Below are positions 1 to 15,082 of a stretch of 64,000 nucleotides of DNA, piece by piece. Below the pieces are notes generated by a model that worked only from the letters and a program-made list of their open reading frames with translations, searched no databases and was not told the DNA's origin. The position numbers and the translations under genes are program-made. Source of the DNA: Galerina marginata (Eukaryota > Basidiomycota > Agaricomycetes > Agaricales > Galerinaceae); the NCBI GenBank assembly GCA_023014335.1, contig JAECYW010000005.1, positions 2,418,001 through 2,482,000 on the forward strand, written 5' to 3'. Positions within the stretch are counted from its first letter, which is position 1, and each line of letters begins with the position of its first letter.

Positions 1-2900
1 ATGACCAGAATAGGGTATCTGGTACATAGACGAAGTGTACCCCAGATTCAATTGGTATTTTCCTAGCCAAAGCACGAAGGCACGACCGGTCCGATAGATA
101 AAAACATAAATTAATTACCATCCACCAAGGAGTAGGGAGAAATTCCGCAGTACGTCACCAACTCGAAAAGTGGGCGTGAAAAATAACCTTTTACAGTCCT
201 CAGAGCGATAGCGCAGTGAATTTAACATAAAAAGGTTCCACTTCCACCAGACATTATCAAAGTTCAAACGAGACCAAGTTTCGTAAAACCATAAACAGAT
301 CTTCCTTTCTATCTTCAAAGGGTCTTCGCTTGGGGATCCAAACAACACATGACTGCATTTCCTGGGGTAGATTTAAACAATCTGACCGGTAGTTGGCGAA
401 TGAGCACTGAAGAGTTCTTTAAGAATCCACGTGTCCAGACAAGTCGGGATGAAAGTAATCTCCTTCCTGGGGTGATTTGTTTAATTTTTGTGGGTGAAAA
501 GTTGGACGGGGTTGGCTAACCGGCCCGCCAGATCCGCGAACCCACGCAGTAAATTCGGCGACTCCCATGTTTAAGCAAGATGGACATTTAAAAGATAGGC
601 AAAAGCGAGTGGGTCTCTCCCGAGAGCGCGGCCTGTCATTCAAGTCATTAGTCTGATTACCGAGGCCCGAAGTCGAGAATTGGTATTTTGCTCTCAGTGG
701 CGCCTATACCACAACGTCGCAATCGCAGAGTAAAAGACACTCCAACGGCAAAGGATTTACTCTGTAACCCTCCCTGTCGTCTTTACTCTTCCGGTCCAGT
801 CATCATCCAGCTTACTAACAGATAAAGGAAGAAATAACAGGCTGACAAGGGGAAAATAATGTCGGATGGAGAGTGTGTAGGATAGTTGTGGCGTTCGGAG
901 TCAATCCTAGCGAAACCAGCGTCGAACTGATGATAGAGAAATTCCACGGTCCGAGCAGAAGAGAAATGAGGTGATCGATGGATCTCAGAGCGAAACAGAA
1001 AAAGGACGGTGCCGTCTTGCTGGTTACGATCGGCTGGAACCTTCAAAAGTGCTCCTAGTCGGGAAAATTCTCCAAGTTCTTCTTTGGGCAATTCAACGAA
1101 ACTGTGTTTTTTTTAGTTGCGAAATAGTCAGAGGGAGGAGAAGCAAGAACAGCTGGAAAGTTCCGATCTCAAGTCGAAGCGAGGTGAAATGGGCAGGAAA
1201 CAGTGTTTATCGACGTTGACCTAGTCCAATGCCGCGAGAAGGACAAATGATTTGATTCGCGAATGTGTGTTGATGCAACTCGGTGGTTCCCTCATGATGA
1301 GTGGCACTGTGGCAGGCAATCCACACACGAGGTAAATGACGCCTTCACAGAAAACTTGATTACTGGAGACGTATTCACATACCTCATTATTGAATTTAGA
1401 AGAAATGGAATGATCCGAATTTGAAGAAAATAAGGGGAAGAATGTTCTGTAGACTCAAGGTTGATGAATAGTGCCCTGTCCAATGGCACAGCAGCATGTG
1501 ACGATTGGGGTTACTTCGCTTTGTGCTCACCTCAATAGTCTGCCGTTAAAGTAGCGACGACACCCACAGCTAACGATAAAGTCCATCTACGTCGGATATT
1601 CTGGTCGATTAACCACGCAAGGTAGCAGGAGTGTGAAATTTACCAATACTTAAGCACATGTGTGAACGGATATCGGGAAGAATTCTGAGGACACCGACAA
1701 CAAGAACAGCGGTAGATCCTGGCACATGAGGTCAGACAAAACTTCGTGCCTTTGAGAGAATAGGCGATTAAAGCATTAAGCACTGAATCGAATAGGTAAC
1801 GAGATGTTGAAAAAAACCCATCGGTTCACATATTAAGCGTCCCAGTAAGGCCATTGACCCTCAAGGGGTCTGCAAGGAGTCGGTAGTGTTAAGTTGATCC
1901 TCATCAACGATTGGGCTCCAACCACCGAAGGTCGAGCAGAGAGTTTCAAAATTCTGTTTGGAATAAGAGGACTGGTCAGGCTACTTGAACTTCGAAATAT
2001 TGATTCTCCACTAGCACAAATAACATACGTCGGTGAACTCGGGGCAAAGCTTTCAGTAATTCAAGCTGCTCATGACGGAAAAAGACGGGGAAAGGTTGTC
2101 GCGATTTGGTGAAATGAGTCGAAGGAAGCTGACTCTGAGAGCAACAAGCCCAAATAAAAGGGTCATGTGACCACTATTTTTTGAACTTTGTGACAGAGCG
2201 ACAAGTTACAACCAAAGCTGCAGTGTTAAAAACCTGTCTGAAACGCTGACGCGCTGAAGTCTCCTGAACCATCAACGTTGAACAGCGTTGAACGTCTAGC
2301 TTTCATGATGTATCTTTCCATCACCAACAGCCAGCTGCTCAGCATCAGCCTAACTGGGCCATTTATTTATGACATTTAAACTAACAACCGTTTTTTTCGC
2401 CAAACAAAAATGGATGGTTCCTAGCCAACATCAAAATGTCGTTATGTAGCGACCAGGGCTTCTAGGCAACTTCTAGGACGCTCGGTCTCTTACTTCTCTC
2501 CTACCATCGGCGTGGGCGGTCCTCTGTCAATGTTTTGTAACGTCCTTCAATCAGTCATGCCTACCAGGAAGATTTCGAGCGTCAAGTGGCAATAATAATG
2601 AACAAGACGGTGTCAAGAGGACATCTGAAACAGGAAAACGAGGGTAAATCAGTTGCTATATTGAGCTCAGGGTGCTTGGAGGTCAAGGCAACCTACGGTT
2701 CAAGCCGACAATCAAACGACTCTCACCGACGCCGTCGGCGTCGAGATTGATCCAAAGATATAAAGGCTGTCCCACTGGAGGAAGTGCCCTATCCTCTGAT
2801 CCCAAAATTTCTTCTTGCTAGCGCTAGAAGCACGGTCTTGACGTCTTTCTTAACGAATACTCCCTAATCATGACAATTATCTTAACACCTTACTGGTCCA
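1..2900. other. Gene-free left flank
   Basis: No open frame here resembles a known family on either strand. The longest frames (about 60-115 codons) lack splice-linked continuations, compositional bias or recognisable motifs. The last 200 bases are the promoter and leader of the malic enzyme gene. Confidence 0.5.
2759..2764 (+). promoter_or_regulatory. TATA box of malic enzyme gene
   Basis: TATAAA sits 137 nt upstream of the proposed ATG at 2901. It is preceded by a perfect 8-bp inverted repeat with a 1-nt centre (CGACGCCG-T-CGGCGTCG, 2727-2743). The spacing suits a TATA-driven promoter with a leader of about 100 nt. The repeat could bind a dimeric regulator, which is inference. Confidence 0.5.
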
Positions 2901-5080
<2,180 letters not shown>

Positions 5081-5419
5081 TCTGTTTATATTTTACATGT
5101 CCTTCCGTTGCTTTCGTATTACTAGATGCTTTCGTGTTGCGCCACTGAGAGCCCGACTAAATAATTCGTTGATATCGTATAGATGTTTCGTTGACCATAA
5201 TGACGATTTAGGGATCAGGGTTTTCTTTCTCTCAACTGTATATTGTGATATCGTGAAATGACTACAAAATGACTATCTACAAAATTACATGCAATGGTGA
5301 TTGATACACAAAGACTGAATGAATATGAAATACAGTTGTGGTATAAAATGCAATACAAGGCCAGAAACGATGCAAGAGACAAGAAAGAATGTGGGGCAAG
5401 AGAGGAAAGATCAACTTTT
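5081..5419. other. Convergent 3' intergenic region
   Basis: The 339 nt lie between two convergent stop codons. They presumably hold the two 3' UTRs. No gene or repeat is seen. Confidence 0.5.
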
Positions 5420-7098
5420 CTAACCTGGTTTTCGGGATGAAAGAAAAATGTCAGGCTTCGGGGGTAGAGGGGGAGGCACGAAATCGATCGTCGATCTTCG
5501 GCCAGTGTCGCTAGCACGCGATCCATAGCTTCTGACGTCGCTACGCGCATACTGGCTTCTTGGAGAACGCAAAGGAGAAGACCAAAAACCACTGTCATTC
5601 CGTAAAATCGATTCGGTAGAAGTGAAAGACGTGTAGACAGTATCTAATCACCCAGACCGTCAGTGACGATTTGTCTTTTCAAGATGAAATCCCCTACCTG
5701 GTCGCGCGTTTACCCTCAAAGCGAGTTTCCGTTTGGCAATGATTCGCCTTCGGAAAAAAATGAAAGCTGTAAAGATAGTAAGCAAGAGGAAGGCTATCGT
5801 CCCAAGCACCCCTGCAAGGGTTTTAACAGTTTTATCCTTGTGATGACCGTTCGAAGAGTCGGGAGACGCCAACTGCGGAGTAGATGTAACGATGGTAGGG
5901 GTTGGAGTGGGGAGTATTGAGCTGGGTGGTATCACACCGCCCGTTGGCGGTTGACCTATCATGTCTTTTGAGCCGCTGCCTCTGGGCATAACAAAAAAAT
6001 TTGCCAGGCTGTAGGGCGCGGAAGCAATCGTCACGTTGATGACTAGCTGATGTTCGTCGTCAGAGAGATGCTGACCGGATGTAAAGAGTGGCTGGTTCGG
6101 GATAGCTTTTGTTGCACGGGGAAGTGTTGTTGAAAATGGCGGATCTTGGTCAATGGTATACACAGCCGTCGGGGGCTCGAAATTGTCGTTACTTGCAGGT
6201 ACTGTCCCAAAGACGACAATACCGCTTCCTAACCCAAAATTTTAGCCGTGGAACTACTGGTCGCCATAAGATTTGAGAGATGCATACCATTGAACCGCAA
6301 CGAAATGGTGGAACCTGAGACTATTGTGCTGTGCGTTGTTGATGACTGTTGGGCGTTTAGAACCCAGGTACCATTGTAGTGAACATTAGGGTTGTTGTCC
6401 TGCACTATACACTGGGGACAAAAGAAGTTTGGAGTTGGTTTGGAAGGCGGGGAACCACCGGTAGGTGTGGGTGGCGAGCCGCCGTTGGCATTATTCGAAC
6501 CACTATTGGCATTTTTCGAACCATTGTTGCCGCCGTTCGAACCACCGTTGCCGCTGTTGGAACCACTGCTGCCACTGTTGGAACCACTGCTGCCGCTGTT
6601 GGAACCACTGCTGCCGTTGTTGGAACCACTGTTGCCGCTGTTGGAACCACCGTTGCCGTTACTCGAACCACTGTTGCTGTTGTTCGGACCACTGTTACTG
6701 TTACTGTTGTTCGAGTCTTTTTTGCCGTTGTTCGAGCCGCTATTCGAGCCATTATTGCCAATGTTGGTGCCGGTCCTGCTCGATCCGGTGTTGCCATTGT
6801 CGTTATTATTGTTATCATCGTTGGCGTCGTTGTTGCTGGCACGGTTGTCGTTGGAGCCGTCGTTGCCGAATTGGTTGCCAGAGTTGTTAAGGCCATTTTT
6901 CGACCTCCTTGACCATCGCACAATTCGTCTTTTCTTCGAAAGGGAAGGAGTAGAATGAGGTGGGTTCGCGCCAATGGGAGACATCGAGCCTCTTGAAGGG
7001 CCCGCAACAACGAAATTTCCATCTACTCCTACGTTCAGTCAAGTTACCTGCTGATACGTAAATTCAAGCGCACCGTATGAGTTCCGTCGAAAAGGCAT
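5420..7098 (-). CDS. Asn/Ser/Gly-rich single-pass membrane protein
   Basis: Modelled as four exons (7074-7098, 6288-7028, 5698-6228, 5420-5643), 1521 nt, 506 aa. The N-terminal part is basic (SKKRRIVRWSRRSK). It is followed by about 110 residues of Asn/Ser/Gly repeats built on units such as SGSNSG. Next comes a beta-sandwich-like extracellular segment of the type common in basidiomycete surface proteins (NPNVHYNGTW, then SGIVVFGTVPASNDNFEPP). A Pro/Thr/Ser linker, one transmembrane helix (LAGVLGTIAFLLLTIFTAFIFF) preceding RRR, and a cytoplasmic Ser/Arg/Pro tail complete it. The function is unknown; the architecture suggests a cell-surface sensor or wall-anchored protein. No signal peptide is visible at the modelled N-terminus. 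The 25-nt first exon and its 45-nt intron are tentative. A simpler start is ATG 6984. Confidence 0.72.
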
Positions 7099-7754
7099 GG
7101 TCACTGCCTGCTGCCTAATGAAATAAAGCACGATCTATAACCTGGAAGGATTGAGAAGTAAGAATCGCACAGACTTTAGGGCTCAACGCAAATTACACCT
7201 ACATATGAAATCTTCTAGATTCTTGGGAGGGAACGAAGGAATTTATACTGTCCCTTAAGAAATCCATTGTCCCGGTCCAGGTGCTGAAATGCCTCACTCG
7301 GTCCCATCGGTGAACCATTGAGTCGGATTCTGAGTGTGCCTATCGTGGATGCACGGCAACCAGACGTTGCTAACGGGAAATAATCGGATTTCTATTGGCA
7401 GTAACTGCAGGACGCTTTAGGAGCGAGTTCGAGTTAAGCGCCAAAACCAAATGTGTGATGTCCTTCGGATGATGTACGCGTTGTACTTCTTACCTGGAAA
7501 CTTGAACAAGGTGTAAGTAGACTTGGAAGAGTATGGATAACATAGGATCGATGTTTCGTCGAGCTTTAAGTAGCTTGATAGTTAGTTAGCAAGGCGTTGT
7601 CGCTTTCTCATGGTTGGCACGGAGAGCTTTTCCGTGCGAATGTGCAGAGCGTGGGAGGAAAACGAATACTGTAAATATTCACGAATCATCAGACCGGTAG
7701 TGGTAAATTAGGAGAAATAAGCATAGAATTAACAGCAAAGTTGCCCCTCAAATA
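7099..7754. other. Intergenic region
   Basis: It holds the upstream region of the membrane-protein gene and the 3' end of the ABC transporter gene. No coding frame, RNA or repeat is recognised. Confidence 0.4.
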
Positions 7755-10700
7755 TTACACACCAGCCAATTTTTTAAGCATGGCGAATTCGTCTTTCCCG
7801 GTAGCTTTACACAAGGCATAGAACTTGGACGCCGGTTTGCTCAAAAGCGTCGCGGGTCTAGGGTGACCCATACAAGGTAAGTTACTGTTTGTCAGACCAA
7901 CGGAGAAGTCTTACCGGTCGAACTCGATGATCCTGCCTTGCTCAAGCAACATCACCTGCCAAAGGAAGATGATAAGCGTTATCATTTTGCGATAGCTTGA
8001 AGCCTTACCCTGTCGTAATCTATCACAGTGCGCAAGCGGTGAGCTATTGTTAGTATCGTGCTTTCCGCGAATTCACTTCGAAAGGGAAGGGTCAAAATCA
8101 TCACATGAGGTTACTCAGATGACCTACTGTCGAATTGTTTTGCCAATTAGCTCGTCAGTCGCATAGTCGACGCTAGACATCATCAACTAAGTTGGCAGCT
8201 TTGAATGCGAGTCGGTGTCAAACAAACCTTGCTGTTGCCTAGTGGAAGTGGTTGTCGTCAGCCCGGCCGCCATGGCGGATTAAGAAATCTACGCACCTCA
8301 TCCATGACTAAGACTTTTGAGCGCTTTAAAATCGCTCTGGCCATGCAAAGGAGTTGCTTTTCTCTGAAAGGACGGGCCTTAGGATAAGTTACAAGACGAC
8401 AGCATATAATACGGCACTATACCCTGTTGAGAAATTTTCGCCGCCCTCGGAAACCTTTGAATCCAGGTCACGGAAAACATTTGCGTTGACTGTATCAGCC
8501 GCCTCTGCCGGTGTGTCTTCAGAAGGAATAAGATGAACCCGACGAAGAGCTTCATACTGACGACGAGAATGAGAACCGGTAATACCATGATCAAAGGAGG
8601 GAACTTACTATTTCTGCGTCGTTGTATTCGTCAAACACATCCAGTGTCGAACGCAGAGTACCACTGAGAATCGTTGGATCCTCTGAATTGAAGTAGGGAT
8701 TATGTTAGTGGCATTGACTCAGAAAATGAATGACGCACGAGGGATAATTGTCAACCGGCTTCTGAGATCGGTTAAACCGATCTTCGAGGTATCGATGCCA
8801 TCTACAAATATCCTGCCTTCAGTGGCCTCTACGAACCTGAAGAAAGACAAAGCAAGGGTGCTTTTCCCGGAGCCTGTCCTTCCAAGGATGCCAACCTAGG
8901 CACCAATGTCATCAATTGCAGCATTAAGTGTCTGAGAAAACTTTACTTTTTCTCCCGGGTTAATTTCAAAATTCAGACGATGCAGGACATCCGGTAACTC
9001 GGGCTATAATAATGTCAGCGATAGAACTGCAGGAACAACTGAGGACTAACAGCATATCGGATGACTAGATCTTCGCATTTAATTGCGCCTTGGGATGGCC
9101 ATGACGCAGGAGGTCTTGGCTCTATAAATTCAGGAGGTTCTCTCTCAAGATCGGTGTATTCTTTCACTCGTTCCAAAGCAACCTGTTAACACCTTGAGAG
9201 GTATGCAATCCAATAAATGAAGAGGCATACCATAGACTGTTCTAGGCCAACAAATCGTCGAACCTAAACATATTACTAAATCAGATGGACAAAGTCAATT
9301 AGGAAGGCAGCGAGCAAACCATGAAGAGAAGATCGCCTGTAATGGTCGAAGCAAACGCCAGGGCAAATCCTGCCATGGATGCACTGATACTTGGAGTGAT
9401 GAGACAAACAAGGGCTGTAGAACCAACAATCCCAGATGACAACAGATTGAACCGCACAGATAGCCAACGGTTAACTAAGAAATTTCATTAAGGCTTGTCC
9501 GGAGAAGATAACACGGCAGTCTCACCTCCCCACATCCAGTAATAGGGATTGGCATTCTACAACCTATTTATCAGCAGCTTGTCTGGTGGTCGATATCAAA
9601 ACAAACCGTATCAACGCATCGGAGCATGTCTCTCAAAAACTTGGAAGACGCTCCGAAAGCACGAATAATCGTCACTCCTGATATAGTTTCGCCATAAATG
9701 GAGTATAGAGGTGAACGTGTAACAGAATCTAATGCAATCTTCAGCAGCGCAAGGTGCTAAGAGAGAAGAAAAAATACCTAGACGTCTCATATCTCGGGAT
9801 GTTTGACCGTAGATCTACAAAGATCGTCAGTTAACCTGAACGAAAACTATTATTCTTGCCTACTTTAGCGACTGCGAAATAGATCAGTGACAAAAGGAGG
9901 AAGCTCGGTATATTTGCCCTCACCATTCCAATAGACGATACCCAACAATAGAGCTGCAAGAATGAAGGGAATTCCTCCCACAAAGCTGACAGTGACCATG
10001 GTCGTCATTGCAGAAAGTGCATAGATGACACTTCGTCCAAAGTTATCAGAAAGACTGCTATCAATACCTGAAAATGAAACACTGGTTATGAAAATTGTTG
10101 AAGATTCTGATAAGTAAATTTCACCTTCAAAATCCTTTCCGAAACGATTGAGAACTCGGCCACGTGACACAGTGTCATGGAACCGAATATTGGCAAACAA
10201 GATGGTCTCCAATAGTCTCTTATAGAGCACTTCTGAAGCATTGATGGAGCCAGTATACAAGATGAACCACCGAAGAGTCGAGATGACAAGGCCCAGCCCA
10301 GTGATTACAGCATACATCGTGATGTAGAAGACGGGCGAGTCACCTCCGCCATTCAGTGCGGCATTCGACCAATACCTGAAGAGTGGTGAGAAAGGTATTG
10401 GTAGTTACATCCGAAATGCACACCTGATCCAACCGTTCTCCAGCACGGGACTTGCTGAGGCCACGACGAGGAAAAAAATGAAGATTCCCCAGTACCACCC
10501 ACCTCCACAAGCCCAGATATAAGTTTCCCAAATATCGCGACTGATTCGTCCAACGGCTCGTTTCTCCTCTTCAATGAGTTTTCGAGCGGGCTTCCTTTCC
10601 AACTTCACGGAGGCAGGTGTGGATGCCACAGTAGAGCTTGTTTCTGACTGCGGTTCGGGGTCTTCTGAGAGAATGTCTTTCTCTGCCGCCTCCAATTGCT

Positions 10701-13700
10701 CCTTCTCCTCCTTGTCATCCTTCTCCTCAGTCTGCCCAGACTGTACCAGGGATGCAAGAACACCTGAGCTGTAGAAGCCCTCTTTGGAACCTTCGAATTG
10801 GACGCGACCGTTGTCAAGGGTGACAATATAGCTCGCTCCAGGAGCGCAAAGCTGCACGTGATGAGAAACTAAAATCGCTGTTCGTCCTTTCATAAGATCG
10901 CCTTTGAGACACTCGTGATAAAGATGATAAGCCGTATGCGCATCAACTGTGCAAAGGTGAGAATCTTGTTCAAAGCTTGGCTCTTTCCACATACCGGCAG
11001 ACAACACATCGTCTAAGAGAAGGATGGATGCACGAGAATAGACAGCACGGGCAAGGGACACTAGACAAAGGATGTCAGGTGATCACGGTTTTGCCTGACT
11101 GACGAATGACGTACCTCTAGCTTTTTGACCGCCAGAAAGATTGACCTAATCGCAGTCTAAGATTTACAAAAAAATCAGCAGCACTACAAGATGACTCACC
11201 CCACGTTCACCGATTTCTGATTCATCGCCATCCTCAAGGATTTCGAGGTCGCTAACAAGTGCACATACCTAAGTGCATGCATTTAGGGGTCTGGCGAATG
11301 GTCATGAAAAGGCAAACTTACCTCGAGCGTCTTAAGATAGCGCTCGTCGTCGTACGGAAGGTTGAAGAGGATGTTATCTAGACACGCACCAGTTGAGCAC
11401 ACGTGTCAAAAGTGAAATATCAGACAGTTACCCTTGATAGAAGCGTTTCGCAACCATGTAGCCTGCACAAAAAGGTTTGAGTATTTTTGACAATAGAGGT
11501 CCGCCTCTCATACCTGTGGAACATATGCACAGATGCCGTCAACAATCCAGTCCTCCTTGCTCACTATAACATTGGAGAACGATGCTAGGGAATCTGGCGG
11601 CGACTTGGGGCAGAGGACTTGACCAGTGAGGATATCAGCTTCACCCAGCAATGCTACATCAAGACGTTTCAGATTGGGTAAACCTAGATAGAAACTTTCA
11701 CAAAACGTACACAACAGAAGCAGACTCTTTCCTGATCCCAATTTACCGCATATAAGAGACAGCTCGCCTCGAGGGAAGTTGAGCGACAAATCAACAAGTA
11801 GAAATTTGTGCCTTGGGGTTGGTGCAGCTGAAGGGGCGTGGCTTGTTATTGCGCGGTCCTGTGGCCAAGTCACAGTGCATGACCGGAAAGCAACTGTTTT
11901 CGATTGCTGTTCGAAAGGTGGGACCGAGTTGACTTCGGCGCTATTGAGATATTTTTCGATGCGTCGTAGAGATACGAAGCTCTGGGGAAACGGATGATTA
12001 GTGAAAAGCAATCTTGCATAACACGAGTTCATCGTACCTGTAGCATGTTAATGAAGGTCTCAGGCAAAGCACTGAGCGCAAATTTCATTTCCGAAAACAC
12101 TGTTAAATCAATCAAATTACGCGTTTTTTTTGGGTATGGAATGAAACCATACCAAGGATGGACGTAAACGCAATAGACGGTGTTAGGGGTTGCTGCCTAA
12201 CAACAGCGAAGTGCCAAAACGAAACTAGGGTAACCAGAATGGGAGAGCCGTTCCTGTAAACATGAATCAAATCATCGGAGAGAATGCAAACTCGTTCTCA
12301 GTCATACCAAATGGCGTTCCATAGGGTCTAAAAAGAAAGTTTTAAGTACAACAAAAGTATAATTATCAAAGGAAGCATATCGACCTCTATTGTGTAGTTG
12401 AGTTTTTGGTATTTGAGCTCCTTTGAGCGAATGGCGAGAACCCGTTTTTCGAAGCTGCGTTCCCAGCCCATAAACTAGGCCAACTCTTAGCACAAGTGGA
12501 ATAACTGTAAAAAAGGAAGTCAAAACCTTGAGCATACGAATTCCTCCAAGAATCTATTAGACACGAATTAGAAGACCGCGATTCGGCAGTCAGCTCTGAG
12601 CTAACCTCGTTCATAAGAGCGACCCTCTCATCACGCGCTTTCATCAGGTTTTCCTGAGCACCTGATGCACAATGAGCCAGCTATTCTGCTCATAAAAGAC
12701 AGAAAAAGAGTTACCAACTACCACTTTTCCGGCGTAGTGATTCATAGGAAGGAACAGACATGTGACGGCGAGACCAAAGAAACAAGATACACCTAGAGTT
12801 AATACATTACGTTAGCAAGCAGCGAAGCCAGCTAGAAATAGAAGCTGCACCGAGCAAACTGTATAGAAACCACGTTCCAATCACGATTTCAATGGGGGCG
12901 TCTGGCGTCAAACTTCAGGAATCCCTCCGGTATGAATCAAACGATTTGAACGCACCGACAATCGAAAAAACGTGCCACGCGAAGTCACTGACCCTATCCA
13001 CGTCAGTGGTCATCAAGGTCATGATTTGTGCCTTGCTCGAAAAATCGTCTTCATCTTGTTTTTCTGTGACCTCCGAGGCTGGCTTGGCACTTTCCCCCTC
13101 TGCCTCGGCAGTATTAGGAGGTGGCGGAGCTGACGACGCGACGTCCTTTCGGACCAGCGTCTTCGCGTACAAAATTGAGTTGAGCTGAATTCGAAGTCGA
13201 ACTTGAATAGTTGTCGTCGACAAAGACCAGAGTTGCCCAGTAACTGCGAGACCAGATGAATACATGCGGAATGAAGAAAAAAACTATAAACTGACCCAAA
13301 AAAGAGACCACATTAGCAGCGAAGATACCAATGACGTATACCCAGCCCCAGCCTTTCTGTTCTCTATGGGGGTCCACCTCGAGGTATGAAACAAGCATCC
13401 GCAAGAAAAGTGGCGGCGAATAGAACAGTACAGCCGAGACTGCGGCCAGGAGAAGCTCGGCTGTAAATGCGAGGTAGTTCAAACGCACCAGGCGGTACGA
13501 TAACTGCCATCCACTTCCGGGCTTCGGACTCCAAGAAAATATCCGTAGTTTAATCTCGCGCAGCGCTCTTTTCATCCGCGCATAGTTGTAGGCAGCTCGC
13601 ATGTTTGCTGGAACGATCGGCAAGTCGCCAATGTCGAGGCTCTCGGAGGTATTTCCGAGCCATACCACTTTCGTAGTATAAGAAAAGAGGAGGATGTCCC

Positions 13701-14511
13701 AAGGAGACCCACCTAATTCTTACGTTATACTACAACGTCGTCGAAAAATAAGGTAGCTTACTTGTGATACCACACACATTGGCCTCGTCCATGTTTGTTA
13801 TCGCTTGCACCGTCTTCTCCGAGTAAATATCAGAAGGAGGATAATGAAGTGGTGGCCCCAGAGGAGTGCTGTAACAAACAACACAGGCCAGGCCGTAGAT
13901 GCTGACAAGAGCATACCACAAAGTCATAAGGACACCCCTATCATCAGCTAATGCTGCTATGGGTGAAGGGTAATCAGGAAGTATTGCAGCCGACCCCAAC
14001 AATGCAAAAGCTGCAGTTAGTAGAACTGTAAGGTGAACAATGGGCTTCCAGTGCTGGTCGGGCGTGTCTTGACCAATTGAACGCACAGAGATGAGGAAGA
14101 CATATAGATCGAAGCAAAGATGGAGGGAATGGATAGCGACATCCTGGTGTATGTTATTCGCGAGAGACCAACCCAAGGAGACTGCACTTATTGCAAGAGT
14201 AGATGCCAGGAGCAAAGACAGAATAATTTTCCTCCACCGCATCTAGCTGAGCGTTACCAACCACGAAAAAATACTATTAGAACGCAGCTCACCCTCGTCC
14301 AGAACTGCTCCTCTTCGATTGGGAAGCCATCATTGACATCTTGCGGTTTCGTCACATCAAATGGGTCGTGTTGAGGAACGTCGTCTTCTGCCTCTACATG
14401 CCTCGGGAGTTGAATTTTGCCCTCCTCCGTTTGAGTGAAAAAGAAAAAAATGCAGCTAGCCGCGGCGCTGACACCAAGCACAATGGCAATTGGAAGCTGA
14501 AATCGTGGCAT
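7755..14511 (-). CDS. ABC transporter, ABCC (MRP/YOR1-like) subfamily
   Basis: An ATP-driven exporter of organic anions, conjugates or drugs, probably in the plasma or vacuolar membrane. About 20 introns split it. Order on the minus strand: hydrophobic TMD0-like N-terminus, TMD1 (about 13.7-12.0 kb), NBD1, TMD2 (about 10.5-9.3 kb), NBD2. NBD1 shows Walker A GKLGSGKS, signature LSGGQ and Walker [13 protein letters not shown], with Asp replacing the catalytic Glu, as is usual in ABCC proteins. NBD2 shows GRTGSGKST, a non-canonical signature FSTGEKQ, VLVMDEATASVD with the catalytic Glu, and the switch segment TIAHRLRT. The tail reads [17 protein letters not shown]. An 11-nt exon (8228-8238) encodes the ATAS piece of the NBD2 D-loop region. 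The start is uncertain: ATG 14511 ([13 protein letters not shown]) is conservative, and an in-frame segment containing SYWSSAPTFACSKG at about 14570-14690 could be spliced upstream of it. Confidence 0.9.
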
Positions 14512-15082
14512 ACCGTTGCTTTTGGAGTTTTTCGGTGTTGCAGCAACTCAGATGTTGTACCAGCCTTTTGAACACGCGAATGTAGGTGCCGAAGACCAGT
14601 ACGAGTCAGAGTTGTCGTCGTCGGTTCCAGACGTAGCGGAGCCCACATATTTATTTGGCTGACTAATAGATTCCACATGGTGAGCTTTTAGTTCGATCTG
14701 AGATCTCACACTACGCCAAGTGGTGCACGTCGATGGTTATCGCTTGAAACTTTGCATACTCGTAGCAGCTGGAGCCGAAGATGAAAGTAAAAAGGTTGGC
14801 GGGGACCGAGAACTTCGGAGACTCGACGGAGAGATTTCCAGGCAAATTTGTTAGACTCGGGTCAACCAGTCAACAGACTGACACACCCATCGTACGTAAA
14901 CTGCATTGGCCCTCCTCTTAAGTTTCCAAGGTCGGACCATTAGAATGATGGTAAACAACTCTGGACTTATATTTACAAGGGATAGTGCTTCAACGGTGCA
15001 CTTGGAGCACTTCTTTATGGGCCGTGTTTTGCTATGTAAATCATTAAGAAAAAGGGAATGCATAAGCAAGGAGAATATATCC
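14512..15082. other. Intergenic region, possible 5' exon of ABC transporter
   Basis: The part nearest 14512-14690 may contain an upstream exon of the ABC transporter. The remainder has no recognised gene. Confidence 0.35.

Noticed and set aside
783..1091. 102-codon minus-strand frame with a hydrophobic segment
   Set aside because: No family resemblance and no neighbouring exons with coding character.
6379..6958. Several long plus-strand frames opposite the Asn/Ser/Gly repeat
   Set aside because: They are low-complexity mirror translations of the repeat in the membrane-protein gene and have no independent coding signal.
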